Shown: positions 49,711 to 63,200 of the stretch, in pieces
Numbering within the stretch: the first letter of the stretch is position 1
Layout: every line of letters starts with the position of its first letter
From: Archivesica marissinica
Taxonomy: Eukaryota; Mollusca; Bivalvia; Venerida; Vesicomyidae
Assembly (NCBI GenBank): GCA_014843695.1
Contig: CM026386.1
Location: 86,791,111-86,855,110 of the forward strand
Length of the DNA stretch: 64,000 bases
Direction of reading: 5' to 3'
The notes under the pieces: model-generated
The model's database searches: none
What the model was told of the DNA's origin: nothing
Seen by the model: the letters and a program-made list of their open reading frames with translations, nothing else
Program-made: the position numbers and the translations under genes

Positions 49711-50430
49711 TTTTTTAACGAAGAATATTTTATAGTCACTAGAATGATCTGTTTTAACTGCGGGCTGAATTTCGTAATTTGTTATTAAGTTATTGAGGTA
49801 TTGGCTGTCAAGGAAATAGTCAAGTCTGCTAAAGATGGGTGGTTTGTATTTGAATGCCTTGTGTATTGTAGTTTTGCTGGGTTGTTTTGTCTCCATACGT
49901 CTATCAAATTAAACTGATTTAAAATATTATACAATATTTTCCTGCAGTTAACATGTGTACATTTTTGGCCGTTTTTCTTATCAATATCAACATCTAAGAC
50001 AGTGTTGAAGTCTCCGACTATTACAACATTTTTATCATCATTCTCACGCATATATGTTTCAAGAGTGGAGAAGAAGTTACTATCATCAGTATTAGGTCCA
50101 TATATATTTACGAGAGTGATTTCTTGTTCATTTACTATTATATCTAGGGATATTATGCGCCCTTTGACAATTTCAGTAAAATTTGAAGCCTTGTACGATT
50201 TATTCATGTTTAAAAGAATGGCCACTCCGGCACTATTTGAATTTATTCCACTAAAAAAGGCTTCACCATTCCAGTCAGATTTCCATGTATCCGTGCATTG
50301 AATTGTCGAATGTGTTTCTTGCAAAAAAACAAATGTTGTATCTTATTAGTTTCAACCATTCAAAGACCTTAAGGCGCTTTTTATCATTTCCAATGCCCCA
50401 TACGTTAGTAGAACATGTTATAGACTCCAT
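49711..50430 (-). pseudogene. LINE ORF2 endonuclease fragment (L1/Tx1-like)
   Basis: This is an apurinic endonuclease-like domain that nicks target DNA for non-LTR retrotransposition. It begins at ATG 50430 (NVWGIGNDKKRLKVFEWLKL). A frameshift near 50330 leads to LQETHST, then SGINSNSAGVAILL, VNIYGPN and the catalytic VGDFNTVLD. A second shift near 49860 leads to FSRLDYFLDSQYL and KTDHSSDYK, where the His completes the active site. The sequence then enters the gap, so reverse transcriptase is not visible. Two frameshifts make it a dead copy if real. L1/Tx1 is the closest match by motif, but clade assignment is tentative. Confidence 0.85.
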
Positions 50431-50740
50431 TGGCAAAATCGATGAATACATAAACAGACGAGTAAGCAGAAACGATCGTGTTATGTAGCCATCTGTATTG
50501 TCATATTGATTTTTTTAAAGAGGTCATTGGGTTTTACAGTATTAATATTCATTTGGGTTATAACATTTTTATATTTTGTATGGTGACGAGAGATATGGGA
50601 TTTTCTTACTGCATTTATCAAAATGGAAACTGAATTTATATATACCTAATACGTATATACAATACGTTAGACTAGAATAAAAAAAGAAATAAAAGTGTAC
50701 AATTATATATATACATAGATACACATAAGCATACATATAC
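50431..50740. other. Noncoding AT-rich stretch
   Basis: No recognisable gene or repeat family was seen. It may include the LINE 5' leader next to 50430. It grades into the tandem repeats on the right. Confidence 0.5.
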
Positions 50741-50899
50741 TCATGTACATATGTATACATATATATAAAAACATATACATACATATGCACACACACACAC
50801 ACACACACACATACACACACACAACACACACACAACACACACAACACACACAACGCACACAACAAACATACACACAACACATACACACAACACACACAA

Positions 50900-50945
<46 letters not shown>

Positions 50946-50951
50946 CACACA

Positions 50952-50982
<31 letters not shown>

Positions 50983-50988
50983 CACAAA

Positions 50989-51058
<70 letters not shown>

Positions 51059-51179
51059 TACCCACATACATACATATACACAAACGCATGCACATACATG
51101 CACACACACATACATACACACACATACACACACACACATACATACGCACGCACGCACGCACGCACGCACGCACGAACAT
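50741..51179. repeat. (CA)n microsatellite with CATA and CGCA variants
   Basis: These are long CA runs interrupted by aacacac and acata. They are followed by a mixed block (catacatacccacatac, acaaacgcatgcacatac) and a (CGCA)n run at about 51145-51172. The mixed block returns at 52022-52145. Confidence 0.95.
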
Positions 51180-52021
51180 ACATACCATACATACATACCA
51201 TACATACCATACATACCATGCATACCATGCATACCATGCATACCATGCACACCATGCATGCACACCATACACACCATGCACACCATACATACCATACATA
51301 CCATACATACCATACATACCATACCATACCATACAATGCATACCATACGTACCATACGTACCATACATACCATACATACCATACATACCATACGTACCAT
51401 ACATACCATACGTATCATACATACCATACGTACCATACATACCATACGTACCATACATACCATACATACCATACATACCATACATACCATACGTACCATA
51501 CATACCATACGTACCATACATACCATACATACCATACGTACCATACGTACCATGCATACCATACATACATACCATACATACCATACGTACCATACATACC
51601 ATACATACCATACGTACCATACATACCATACGTACCATACATACCATACATACCATACATACCATACGTACCATACATACCATACGTACCATACATACCA
51701 TACATACCATACATACCATACGTACCATAATACCATACATACCATACGTACCATACATACCATACATACCATACATACCATACATACCATACATACCATA
51801 CGTACCATACATACCATACATACCATACATACCATACATACCATACCATACATACCATACATACCATACATACCATACGTACCATACATACCATACATAC
51901 CATACATACCATACCATACATACCATACGTACCATACATACCATACATACCATACATACCATACCATACATACCATACATACCATACGTACCATACATAC
52001 CATACATACCATACATACCAA
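51180..52021. repeat. 9-bp minisatellite (ACCATACAT)n, array 1
   Basis: Unit accatacat repeats with a common point variant accatacgt. Because 9 is divisible by 3, every frame without a stop in one unit stays open, which explains long His-Thr-Tyr, Ile-Pro-Tyr and Tyr-Val-Trp type frames on both strands. None is a gene. Confidence 0.97.
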
Positions 52022-52145
52022 TGCACACACACACATACATACATACCCACATACATACATATACACAAAAGCATGCATATACATGCACACACACATACAT
52101 ACACACGCATACATACATACACGCACGCACGCACGCACGCACATA
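52022..52145. repeat. Second copy of the CA/CATA/CGCA block
   Basis: It reproduces the order of motifs found at about 51050-51175 (acatacccacatac, acaaaagcatgc, then CGCA repeats) about 970 bp later. The minisatellite therefore grew by duplicating a compound block and not only by slippage. Confidence 0.85.
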
Positions 52146-53031
52146 CACACATACATACCATACATACCATACATACCATGCATACCATACATACCATACA
52201 TTCCATACATACCATACATACCATACATACCATACACACCATCATACACCATACATACCATACATACCATACATTCCATACATACCATACACACCATACA
52301 TACCATACATACCATACATACCATACATTCCATACATACCATACATACCATACATACCATACATACCATACATACCATACATACCATACATACCATACAT
52401 ACCATACTACCATACATACCATACATACCATGCATACCATAGCTACCATACATACCAACATACCATCATACCATGCATACCATACTACCTACATACCATA
52501 CATACCATACATACCATGCAACCTACATAAACCATACATACCATACATACCATGACATACCATACAATAACATACATACCATATACATACCATACATACC
52601 ATACATACCATAGCATACCATACATACCATACATACCAAACATCATACATACCATCAACCATACATTCATACATACCATATATACCATACATACCATACG
52701 TACCATACATACCATACATACCACATACTACGACCATACATTCCATACATACCCATCCATACATACCATACATACCATGCATACCATACATACCATACAT
52801 ACCATACCTACCATACATACCATACATACCATACATACCATACATACCATACATACCATACATACCATGCATTCCATACATTACATACATACCATACATA
52901 CAATACATACCATACATACATACATACCATACATACCATACATTACATACATTCCATACGTACCATACGTACCATACATACCATACATACCATACGTACC
53001 ATGCATACCATACATACCATACATACCGTGC
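52146..53031. repeat. 9-bp minisatellite, array 2, increasingly degenerate
   Basis: The same accatacat unit continues, with cattccatac and cacacc variants and many single-base losses after about 52410. The noise could be biological decay or consensus error. Confidence 0.93.
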
Positions 53032-53165
53032 GTACGTGCATACGTACGTACATACATACATACATACGTATTGTGCATGTTTACGTACGTACGTATATAT
53101 ATATACATGCATATACAAGTATACACATACACAAATACATCACACATACATACACAACACACACA
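53032..53165. repeat. TACG/TACA-rich self-complementary tail
   Basis: Short palindromes (acgtacgt, gtacgtac, tatatatata) and cata repeats end the tandem repeat region before ordinary sequence resumes. Confidence 0.8.
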
Positions 53166-53886
53166 TGTATGAAGGCCGACTTTTTACAATAAATAGTTTT
53201 CATTCAACATTATGTTTCTGAGTCAGTAGCCTACGTCATGCATGGTTAATTCGCATCAGAACGCCAAACTGTATTTTAATCGCCGATAAAGACAAGACAA
53301 ATATGATGTAATATAATGTTATGCTTACAAAGGATGCTGTGCTAATCCACATCTCGGGGGACACACATTCTGTGTCTATACTTTCTAAACACCTACTTGG
53401 ATGATTTTCATTAAACATGCACCAAATATTGACCTCACAGAGACGACGTGCGGAACACATCCTCCAACCATGTTCATTTAATGTTACTGTCATAATTGGA
53501 GGTAGACGGTCACATTACTATAGTTTGTGTCCGGTCAATAGTTATCCAACCGCCTGAATATGTTTAACTAAGTTGGCACCTATTTTAACAATATGCATAT
53601 GGCTTTGAACAACCATGTTGTTTCAATGTCACAATTGGAAACCTAAGTGTGCAAATGACTACTGTTCTAATCATTGGTTGGTGCATTGTTCATGTTTTCT
53701 GACGAGGTGCAGAGCACAGATTTCACCCACACATGTCAATATCTCACTATGAGGTTAACGCGCAGATCGAGCTCTGATATGGATACTCTTATTTCACAAC
53801 ATCAGCACTTGTTTTATTTAAGGACCTTCAGATATAGCCACAGTTGTCTTTTAATGTACATGTCGACTATGTAATTTGTATTTCAG
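53166..53886. other. Intergenic or intronic sequence before the receptor's Ig exon
   Basis: No exon with credible splice sites and coding content was recognised here. It is either an intron of the receptor gene, whose first visible exon begins at 53887 in phase 1, or contains an exon I cannot see. Confidence 0.5.
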
Positions 53887-54231
53887 CATTTCCAGTAATA
53901 ACACTTCCAAATGGCAGGAGTGAGATGACTGCTTCATCTAAATTGGGTGAAAATGCAACAGTAGAAATAGAATATTACTCCAATGCAGGTGTACCGGATG
54001 TTAATTGTTTTAGAGTGTTGAATGGAACCACACATATAGAAAATGTATGTGTTGTAGTATCTGTTCCGACTGTTGTTGACTTGCCAGTATTTGCACAAAC
54101 TATTAAAGAAAATGGAATAAAAGCTAGCATATCAATTAGGATACTTTCTGAGGAATTCTTCGGATTATACAATGTCACCATCTCTAACGAGATCAACTCT
54201 ACCTATTTACGATTAGAAATTGTTGCACAAG
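53887..54231 (+). CDS. Receptor exon: Ig-like domain
   Basis: This 345-bp exon has phase 1-1, the usual arrangement for shuffled Ig domains. The acceptor is tatttcag and the donor aag|gtaaga. The domain has an F-strand motif FFGLYNVTISN in which the canonical Cys is replaced, and the B strand (ATVEIEYY) lacks Cys too. The usual core disulfide is therefore missing; two other cysteines (VNCFRV, NVCVVV) might pair instead. Four N-glycosylation sequons (NAT, NGT, NVT, NST) suggest an extracellular position. Confidence 0.87.
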
Positions 54232-57200
54232 GTAAGATTAAATATATTTCAGTGTGTTACCTATGGAAACACTGTTGACGGTCAATGTATCACGTACTCT
54301 ATGAAGCAAAAAGCAACATGTTCCCACTGTAAATATAAGATGGTGTCAACAGTTTCGATATTACACGTCAAGTAAATACGTTGAATTGATGGTATCCCCC
54401 GCCGAATATGATCCCTTACAAGTCGGGACAGAAAAACAAATAACGCTAAACCTATTTCGTGGATAATGATATGTGTAGGATTTTAAAATAAATAAAAGAC
54501 GGCACAGGTGTATATTATTAAATAATGTTGAATCTAGTGTCAAATCAAGGACACTAACTTTGGTCGAATCGGCTGGCTATAATTCGCAATGGCGATATGT
54601 TGTATGAATTAAGTTGTATGACATTACGGTTATTTGGTGATAAGGGCAATGACTCTGGTTTCACTAATACAATTTGGGTCAGGCATGCAGGACAAAACCG
54701 CGCAATGATGGTGCAATATTATTTTTAAGTTTGATGACATTCCATAGAGTGGTTATTATTCACTGTAATTGGTAACCAATTAATGACCCATATAGTGTGT
54801 TATAAGCCCTATCCGGACCATGGTGATGCATATTTATTTTCAGTTTCATTACATTCCACGAATGGGTTACTTAGTTAATGCCACATTATTGACTAATTAA
54901 TCAATTCAATGACAATAACTCTTGTTTCACTATTTCAATGTACGTCAGACTTACAGAACAACAATCTGGTGATGTAATGTTGTATTAAGATTGATGATAG
55001 ATTCCATAGATCGGTTACTTAGTTTTGGCCAATACATACCGCCTCTGAGAGTGCATAGGTATGCCACAAAACAATGCACAACTTTACATGAAATATCATG
55101 GAACCCGTTTGCTGGCTTACCTTTGAACTTATATTATGCTAATATATTTGGTTAGGCAGCAATGTTCGAAAGCACTACATATATGTATAAAAGTATTTAG
55201 TTTCTTTTATTTCAGGACCTCCAAGTCCCCCATATGATATACAAATAGGCGATATTCAGCATACGACGGTCACGTTGTCTTGGAAACGAGGCTTCCACGG
55301 AGGCTTTGAACAAACATTTGTGATACAACTAAGCAGAGATAAGGTGAACTGGAGCAACATAGCATCGGTGAATGGTATGCTTGCTACCAGCAATGAACCA
55401 ATATCTAAGAAGTTAGATGGTCTCGATGATTCGACAACTTACTTTGTACGGATGTTTGCATATAACATAGAAGGAAATAGCAACTATACAGACTACCTCA
55501 ACTATACCACCTTACCAATAGGTTTGTCCATTAAATATAACTGTGGCAATTTTAATACCATATCGTGACAGATACCCATCAACTCATTTAATTACATAAC
55601 TATAATAGTCCATGTGTATAGTGGTGTTTTGTGGAAAATGCGGCTTGTTTGTGTTGTGTGTTTAGAATCGTACCAACAGCTTAGGTCACATGGCAAATTT
55701 CCAGCTTTTATTTGTGAAGAAAGAACCCGGATGCCCTTCCGAGTACGTTTCCAGGCACGGACGGATATCCGGGTAGAACTACCGACCTACCACAAGCCAG
55801 CAAGATAGCGTCCTCACTTAAAATAATTAGTCACCCACACTGGAATTCGAACCTACAGCGGTATGGGACAAGTAATTTGAACTACTGCACAGTTGCCCCT
55901 GTGCCACGGAGGCCCCGTTATATACGTTTTATGCTAAGTATCATTTAGAGCTAGCCTTAATGATGAAAAGCATAAATATCTAGAAACTTCCTCCATTTCT
56001 GAACATTATTGCAAAGACATTTTAGAGAAAAAATGTTTTTTTTATTACGATATAATGTATTGAAGATTTAATGATATAATATGTTGATGCTAATTTCCTG
56101 CATATTTCAGAATCAAATGATCCACCTAACAGTGCTGCTGTAGTTGCTGCATTTGCCGCCGGGGTCACTACTTCTATGTTAGTTGTAGCGGTGGTAGTGG
56201 TTGTTGTTGTTATTTTGAAACGGAGAGGTTTCCTTACAAGTAAATCTTTTTCTGTAGCAGTTTTACAAATTAATAACAATCAGCCAGCTTGATTTTCTGT
56301 AAAAACGGACACAATTGTCAACAAAGTGTCAACTAACCCGATAATTAACGAGTACGACAACCGTGTTAGAAATGCAACAACCTATGTCCAATCTAACCCA
56401 CCAATGCATTATTCCATTCACAGCATTCAGTAGAATGGTACTCATAAATCAATTGCATATTTACACAGCCGATAACATAAATCTACATGGGTCAGTTTAT
56501 TCAGCAAACCGCATGTACCTCAGTGTCATAATTGGGATAAATGTCTTACGCATTACAAGCCTGAAAAGTTCACCTAAATAAGAGCACGATTTGCTATTAA
56601 TGTGTTTACTTATAGCTTTTACATAAAATGATATGTCTATGAAATAGTAATATACAAATAAAGTATATATATATATACTATATATAAAGTAATCTCATAG
56701 TTACTTTGATCGTCAGCATATAGAAAATGGACTTCTGGTGTATGAATGTTATGCATACCTTTATATAGAATTACTATGTGGTATGTCTATAATGTCACCT
56801 TGCCACATACATCACTGTTGATAATGTCAGTTAGAAATAAAAACTACTTGTTTCATACAATAACATGCTAAATATATATGCTACTAATATAACGTAGCTC
56901 ACATTCCGAAATTCATGTGCGTTTAGTTTCTTCTAATAACTATTTTGGTCAGTATTGTTGATTGTTTATATTGCTATAACCCATGATATATATGTATCAA
57001 ACTTTCAGAAACCAATAACAAAAGTGTTTTCAACATACAATAAGTATCAGACTTCTGCAATAATTGGCCACTTTTCTGTTTACCGTGTGTCCGCAACTGA
57101 ACACTGTTGAAATGCCTGTTCTAGGTGCAGTGTAGTAACGTTTCAGTTGTAATAACATTCCCGAATATCAATCAAATTGACAATACCGTCAACGTAACTC

Positions 57201-60200
57201 GACAGCAGGAAGTAGAGTATTTCAATGTTCAGGTGTAACCAATGGACATGTTAAATAAACAAACATAACACATAACATAGTATCACTAATCGAAATCATA
57301 TTATTGAACTAGAAATAAACTCTAGGAATCTTTTAGAGCCAGAATCATGTGTATAATTGTGTAATCTATGTCCAGTAATATGTAGCATATACTAATTGTT
57401 TGTTTCAGAAAACTCAACGACAAAAACAGACGAAACCAGCAGGTAATTTTAATTCTTGTACTATATAGATTGTATAAATTAGGTTCCATACTAATATTAG
57501 AAGTTACAAAAGTAGCACCAAACTAGCTCTCATTTGCCTATTTCATACTGCTATATGCTATAGCTATAAGAGTCACGACAAATATGCCGCTGTAATATAT
57601 CAGCTGGCTTACAGAACCACCAATATAGTTCATGATTGCCAAAGTCGATACATCTGATACCATGTGTGTAGCCAATCGTTCTCTTCATCGCCACCATTTG
57701 TGGTTTAAACATATTTGACATTCATATTACATAAATTACAACAACTACTATGTACACAATAAATACAAGTGTATTGAAATGAAAGATAAAAGCTTATGTT
57801 GGATTTCTCTCCACGCCACCATGGCGGGAATATAAACTAGAACCAGGCACAATTTGATGTTCGATGCGGGTTATGATCTATAATCTAATAACCTCGTAAT
57901 ATATAACGTGACTGTTGATTTGTATATGCCGACAGACAACACCTGGATCGACGCAGTATCTTTATCGTGAATATTTTCATAGACAAAGTACAACTCTGTA
58001 TTCTCGTAATAATTTAATACAAAGATTGTTCTATATAATTTTATTGTGAAACTTTGGTTTATGCGCATTGTTTTATGTAATGGAATATTGAGCATTAATG
58101 TTACAAACAAAGGTAAAATAGTGAAACTAGTTCTCTTTCATCATTGTTAGTCCAGGTGAGACAACTAGCCAAGGAAACTGCCCAGCGTCTATTCAAATGC
58201 AGCCATATACGAACATATCACGGTAAGCTGTATTCATTATTCTAACACGACCCAGCTAATAACATGAACTATACTGTGCGCACCGTCTTTTGGCTATTCC
58301 ATTTATAAAATGCGTGTAAAGTTTTATGAATGAAAGTCACGTGATCACGGTTTGTAAATACTACCGTGGGCATTCGCGGAAGTGAGCTATTTTTAGAATC
58401 AGATAATCTCTTGTCCGTCTTGTTTTTCTGTTAAGTAACATTTCAGTTACTATTCTGTACAGTTTTATTTGACAAAATAAAAACTTTTGTTCATCTATGC
58501 ACTAGATCGATATTTTCCATAATAAATAACGTCATCACCCCTTACACGGGAGGAAATTTCGAAAGCCAAATGCAGCGGAGTAGCACTGCGTTTGAAGAAA
58601 ATACTCCTTTGATTCTCGTCTAAAATTATTAGAATTATTTCTTAAATAATAGAATTATTTTATAATCACACATAACGCTCTCTATTTCAATATGAATATC
58701 TACAGTCGTAAGGTACTCTATTATTGCTCTCAGTTAAATTCCATTATGTTATGTTGGCACTTATGCATAGTTCTATTTACATTTATTTCTATCGACATGA
58801 AAATAATTTCGATTAGAACATTAATTTATGCAACAAAGTATTACTTATATCAACTATTATAGAATGACAGTTTACTGTTTCACTTAAAATGCGTGTTCAT
58901 ACTATATTATTCACAGTGACGTATATGAACAGCTGCATCGCCCGGTTGGAATGGAGGGGCGAAATGAATACGAAGTTGTAAATGGTAAGCTATATTGCAA
59001 TTATATAGAATAGACATGATCCCAACCCACACATTCTTATTTAAAGTACCCATGTATCCTTGACTAGTTTATTGTACAGTTCAATCTAATAATCAACTGG
59101 ACATTATTTTCGATATAAATTCTACAGACTATTAATTAACTAAGATAGTCATGTTATTACGTATATTGCTATAATGATATTCGAATTGTATCAATATATC
59201 TAATGGCCAATGTGAAGTTAATGTCCCCTTATCTGACACATTAGTTGGATACTATGCCATAGTTATTAATTAAATATATTTAGGCTAAGCATAACATTAT
59301 GTATTGAGAATGCCCTTAATTTATACAAATTTATTTTAGCTCAATTGCGAAACAAGTTTCAACTTATATTAATCACTCTCGAGACCTCATTCCAGATGGA
59401 ATCCATCGCCACGAGGAGAGAGAAGAGGCAATGTGGAATTTAAATGCCTTGCCTAAGGGCACAATCGTAACGGCTCCAGCGGGGCTCGAACTCCGGACCT
59501 TTCACATCAGAATGCGCTTGATCATGGAGGAAATATGTGAGATTAATGAGGACCAACTGAACATGAACAATCATAAATGTCGTGATATTTGAATTATCAT
59601 TAATGTACATTATATCGGAACCAACACGAATCACAGTTAATTCGTACACATTCATTCATTGACACCATCGCTATTTCCCATGCTGGTGCAGTGTTACATT
59701 GTAGTAAATTTAACACACCAGGTAATATTATTCACCATCTTGGTACCTTCATTTATATTAAATTGAACAGACCAGCCTCAGTTCCATACAAAATTAATTT
59801 AATAAGCTGAACACAACTACTGAATAGAATTTGATACAATCGACGTCAATTCACGGAGAAATTATTATAGTTTCTAAAACCTTTATTGGGGTATCCAACG
59901 AATGTATCCCCTCAAACCTTTGTACGACTCTACAATTCGCTGTACATCTCGCCAAAGATACAGACAAAAATGAAGTAAATTACAGATAAACCAACAGATT
60001 CGATCAAATATAAACATTCTGCGAAACAACGTAAAACATACCAGGGAACGATTCCTTGATGATATAGAAGCCTATTTAAGTGATAGTACAAGTACCGTAT
60101 TTAGCTGTGTATAGTGCGCTACCGTGTATAGTGCGCACCCACGATCTGGCACGAAAATCGGCGGAAAAACTGAGTTCCTATGTATACTGCGCACGTGAAA

Positions 60201-63200
60201 AACGCAATTTTCCAAGTCAAAATTTAACATTTCTCAAAAATCGCTAAAAATTGTGCTCCGTGATTTTTACAACTTATATTAATCACTCGAGATATACCTC
60301 ATCGCACTCGGGCACACCTGCTCAAATTTCTCGACACGTTCTCAAACATCTCAACACGTTCTCAAACATGTCAGCAGATGCTCAAACTTCTCAACACGTG
60401 AAGCCTACCTAATTAACTGGGACCCATTGTGAAAGGTTTGTCGAAATTAATTATCGCTACAATCAATTGAAATACTGCAGCCAAAAAAGTTTTTTTTTTA
60501 TGCAATGCATTGTACATTGTACGGCGAAGTACGCGAAAAGTACGGGAAATATTACATACGATAAAACCACGTGATGTTATCAAATCGCCATTTTTTATGC
60601 ATTTACATTTTCAATTAAATTCATCAAAGTTTGCCAAAATAAACGAAATATATGCTAATTTTGTGGTCTTATTCATTTGATTTATTTATATAGACTATCG
60701 GCAACTGGTTTTAATAGCTAGTTTATAACGATTGTCGAATGTAACAACTTATAGAATGACTGTGGGCCGTTCGGGTCGAATTTCAGTTTTTTCACGAAAT
60801 TTTGGTCCGGAAAAAAATGTCCTGATGTCTGTACTGGTGTATAATGCGCAGTAGATAAAATGGATGAGGATTTCAGTAAGAAATGTGCGCACTATACACA
60901 GCTAAATACGGTAGTTCAAATAATCCCAGATTGTATTGGAAGATGCTTAAAGTTTTAGTCAAGGCTAATAAATCGTGTGAAATTATATCACCGTTAAGCA
61001 CAGAAGAAAATCGTTTTAAGTTAAATTTTAATACTGACATCAAAACATATAATTGTCTTAACAACTACAATGTGCATTGTACATTCTACTGGCAACTCTT
61101 CACAAATGACATATTCACAATTCACTAGAATACCTCATAATACATAATACCGTTTATCATTACTGAGCAGGCAATTATAGATATCATCATTGTTAATTAA
61201 TAAAGTCTCCGGTCACAGAATGTTAAAAGAATGCAAAATTGTATTTGTAATCTCTTTCCACCTTATTCACCTCTCATGTATTCTCCTCTCATTATCCTCT
61301 TATCTCCACTCCTCTCTCCCATATCTCTCTATCTCGACCTATCCTTCCCATTGACTCGTATATCCCATCTATGTTGCTATATTGTTCCATCTCTGGGTTT
61401 TATATTGTTCCGTCACTTTTTGATATACATGTACAATTCCAAACTAGATCATGGTAATCAAATACAGCAACACAATTAACCAATGATGTCTGCTATTTAT
61501 AAATGCCACACCGTACGAAAGTTGGAATATATTCATCCAGATCTAATGACCAAAACAATAGTTTCATAAAAATTGCATGTTTTACAGGGGGGTCCGTCCG
61601 TCCGTGTATGAAATAGACTATTAACTCCCAAAACAAACAAAACCATTTAACATCAATAAAATGATGTGTGCAGAATATATGTACATGTATATTATTTATG
61701 CAAAATCGTGTTAGTGGTGAATAGCATACGTGCATGGTTTTAACATGTCTTTCAGTGGACAGACACGCCGCATCGGATAAGTAAGTGTCTGGTTTTCTAC
61801 TTTATTATAAACTCCAATATGCTATGATTACAGCAAAACATTATTCATTAATTATCTTCGTATTAGAATGTCCAGAGACTCTTTTTGGGCAGCATTAGTA
61901 GAGCCAGCGTGTTGATGGTTATAAGAGGTGTCTCCGATGTATATCATATAGGTCATCCATATAATCGAGAGGGTTCGTTCTATCGCGACATATTCTTGGT
62001 ATACGACGATTCTGTCCTACCAACATCAAAACACAGCGCAGTTCTGATTAGTTTCGACTTAGGTCACCTCGCTACCTATCTTCAGTTTTTGATTGTAGTA
62101 ATGTTTTGTCTTAGATTTGTTTGGCGGTTTCCATTAATTAGTACTATAAATGCATATACATTCTTAATACGTTCGCCATGTTGAGCATCTTCCAATCTAC
62201 TGCGTTTACATTCCGGTAAACGCAGTTGCCCCTGAGACGTTATTGATTCTTAAAGTTGTGTTGCCGTCAGAAATCGCACTCATTTCTATACCGTTGTCAA
62301 TAATAATTATAATAATGATTATAATACCGCAGACTGCATTAGTGTCATCACTGTCCCATAGATTCAACCGAACGATGAAAATATAGGATTAACACAACCA
62401 TGTTTTGTCCTTTACGACCTTTGTCCCATACGACCTTGCAACGTTCAGAAAATGAAATATAAACATTAGGAATACCATCAACATGCGATTCGATGATTGT
62501 CTAACGATGTATTGTTAGTTTAAAAAGCCAGCAATACATATGTTGCTGATGGTCGTTTATTAAATGAAAGTAGCATACAATAACTCATTTATAAACAGAC
62601 TAGTACACACAATATATACCCGTAACATTGTCTAATTTGGTAGAAGTTTAGTTGAATTGTTTAAGTCAAAATAATGGTACTATTATGGGTAAAACTATAT
62701 AGTCGGCATATATGATCGATAGCATTGTTATTTGACTAGTTCTAACAATTATGGATGCCATTGTTTCTTCGGATTAGAAGCCGTTATACACCTCATTTTT
62801 TTGGAATAAATGTAAAAGTAGAATTAATACATATCAAAGTGTAATTTTGTAGTGAGTAGAGACGCAAGGAGCTGAAAGTATTAAATAAATCAAATGCATG
62901 TAGCTATTTTTATAAGAAATACTTATTTGGTAGAGATGACAACATTCTCATACAATATGGTGCTTTGATTGGTAGCTTTATCGTTAGTGTTCTGGTAACT
63001 TTAATTTTCTTTGTAATTTAGTGCTGTCCAATATGAATGTCTGACACAAGAGTCTGACTCTACACCAACGTACACTTCCCTAAATAGTGATAAAGGTAAG
63101 TCGTAGTTTATCAGTAGCGGATGAAGTTGTTAACACGCTGTACTTTTAATCGCAGGTTCGATGCAATACTAAAATGACTCGTATCATAATAATGTGGGGA

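Noticed and set aside
48669..49896. Long open frames across the second gap
   Set aside because: They consist of Ns. Only the right-hand end (FSRLDYFL...) is real and belongs to the LINE endonuclease.
50741..53165. Reading frames of up to about 600 codons on both strands (His-Thr-Tyr, Ile-Pro-Tyr, Tyr-Val-Trp and Val-Cys repeats)
   Set aside because: They result from a 9-bp unit and CA repeats that contain no stop in several frames. Opposite strands and overlapping frames are open alike, and there are no domains.
55614..55808. 64-codon frame in the FN3-TM intron
   Set aside because: It lies inside the tRNA-derived SINE on the opposite strand.
58156..58222. Use of the second AG (58154-58155) as acceptor for the YTNI exon
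   Set aside because: In the required phase it gives an immediate stop (TGA). The AG at 58149-58150 gives an open frame that joins cleanly on both sides.
61885..62184. 99-codon plus-strand frame in the receptor intron
   Set aside because: It has no recognised domain. Adding it as an exon breaks the phase that already fits between 61780 and 63022. It could be an unrelated repeat remnant, but nothing supports a gene.
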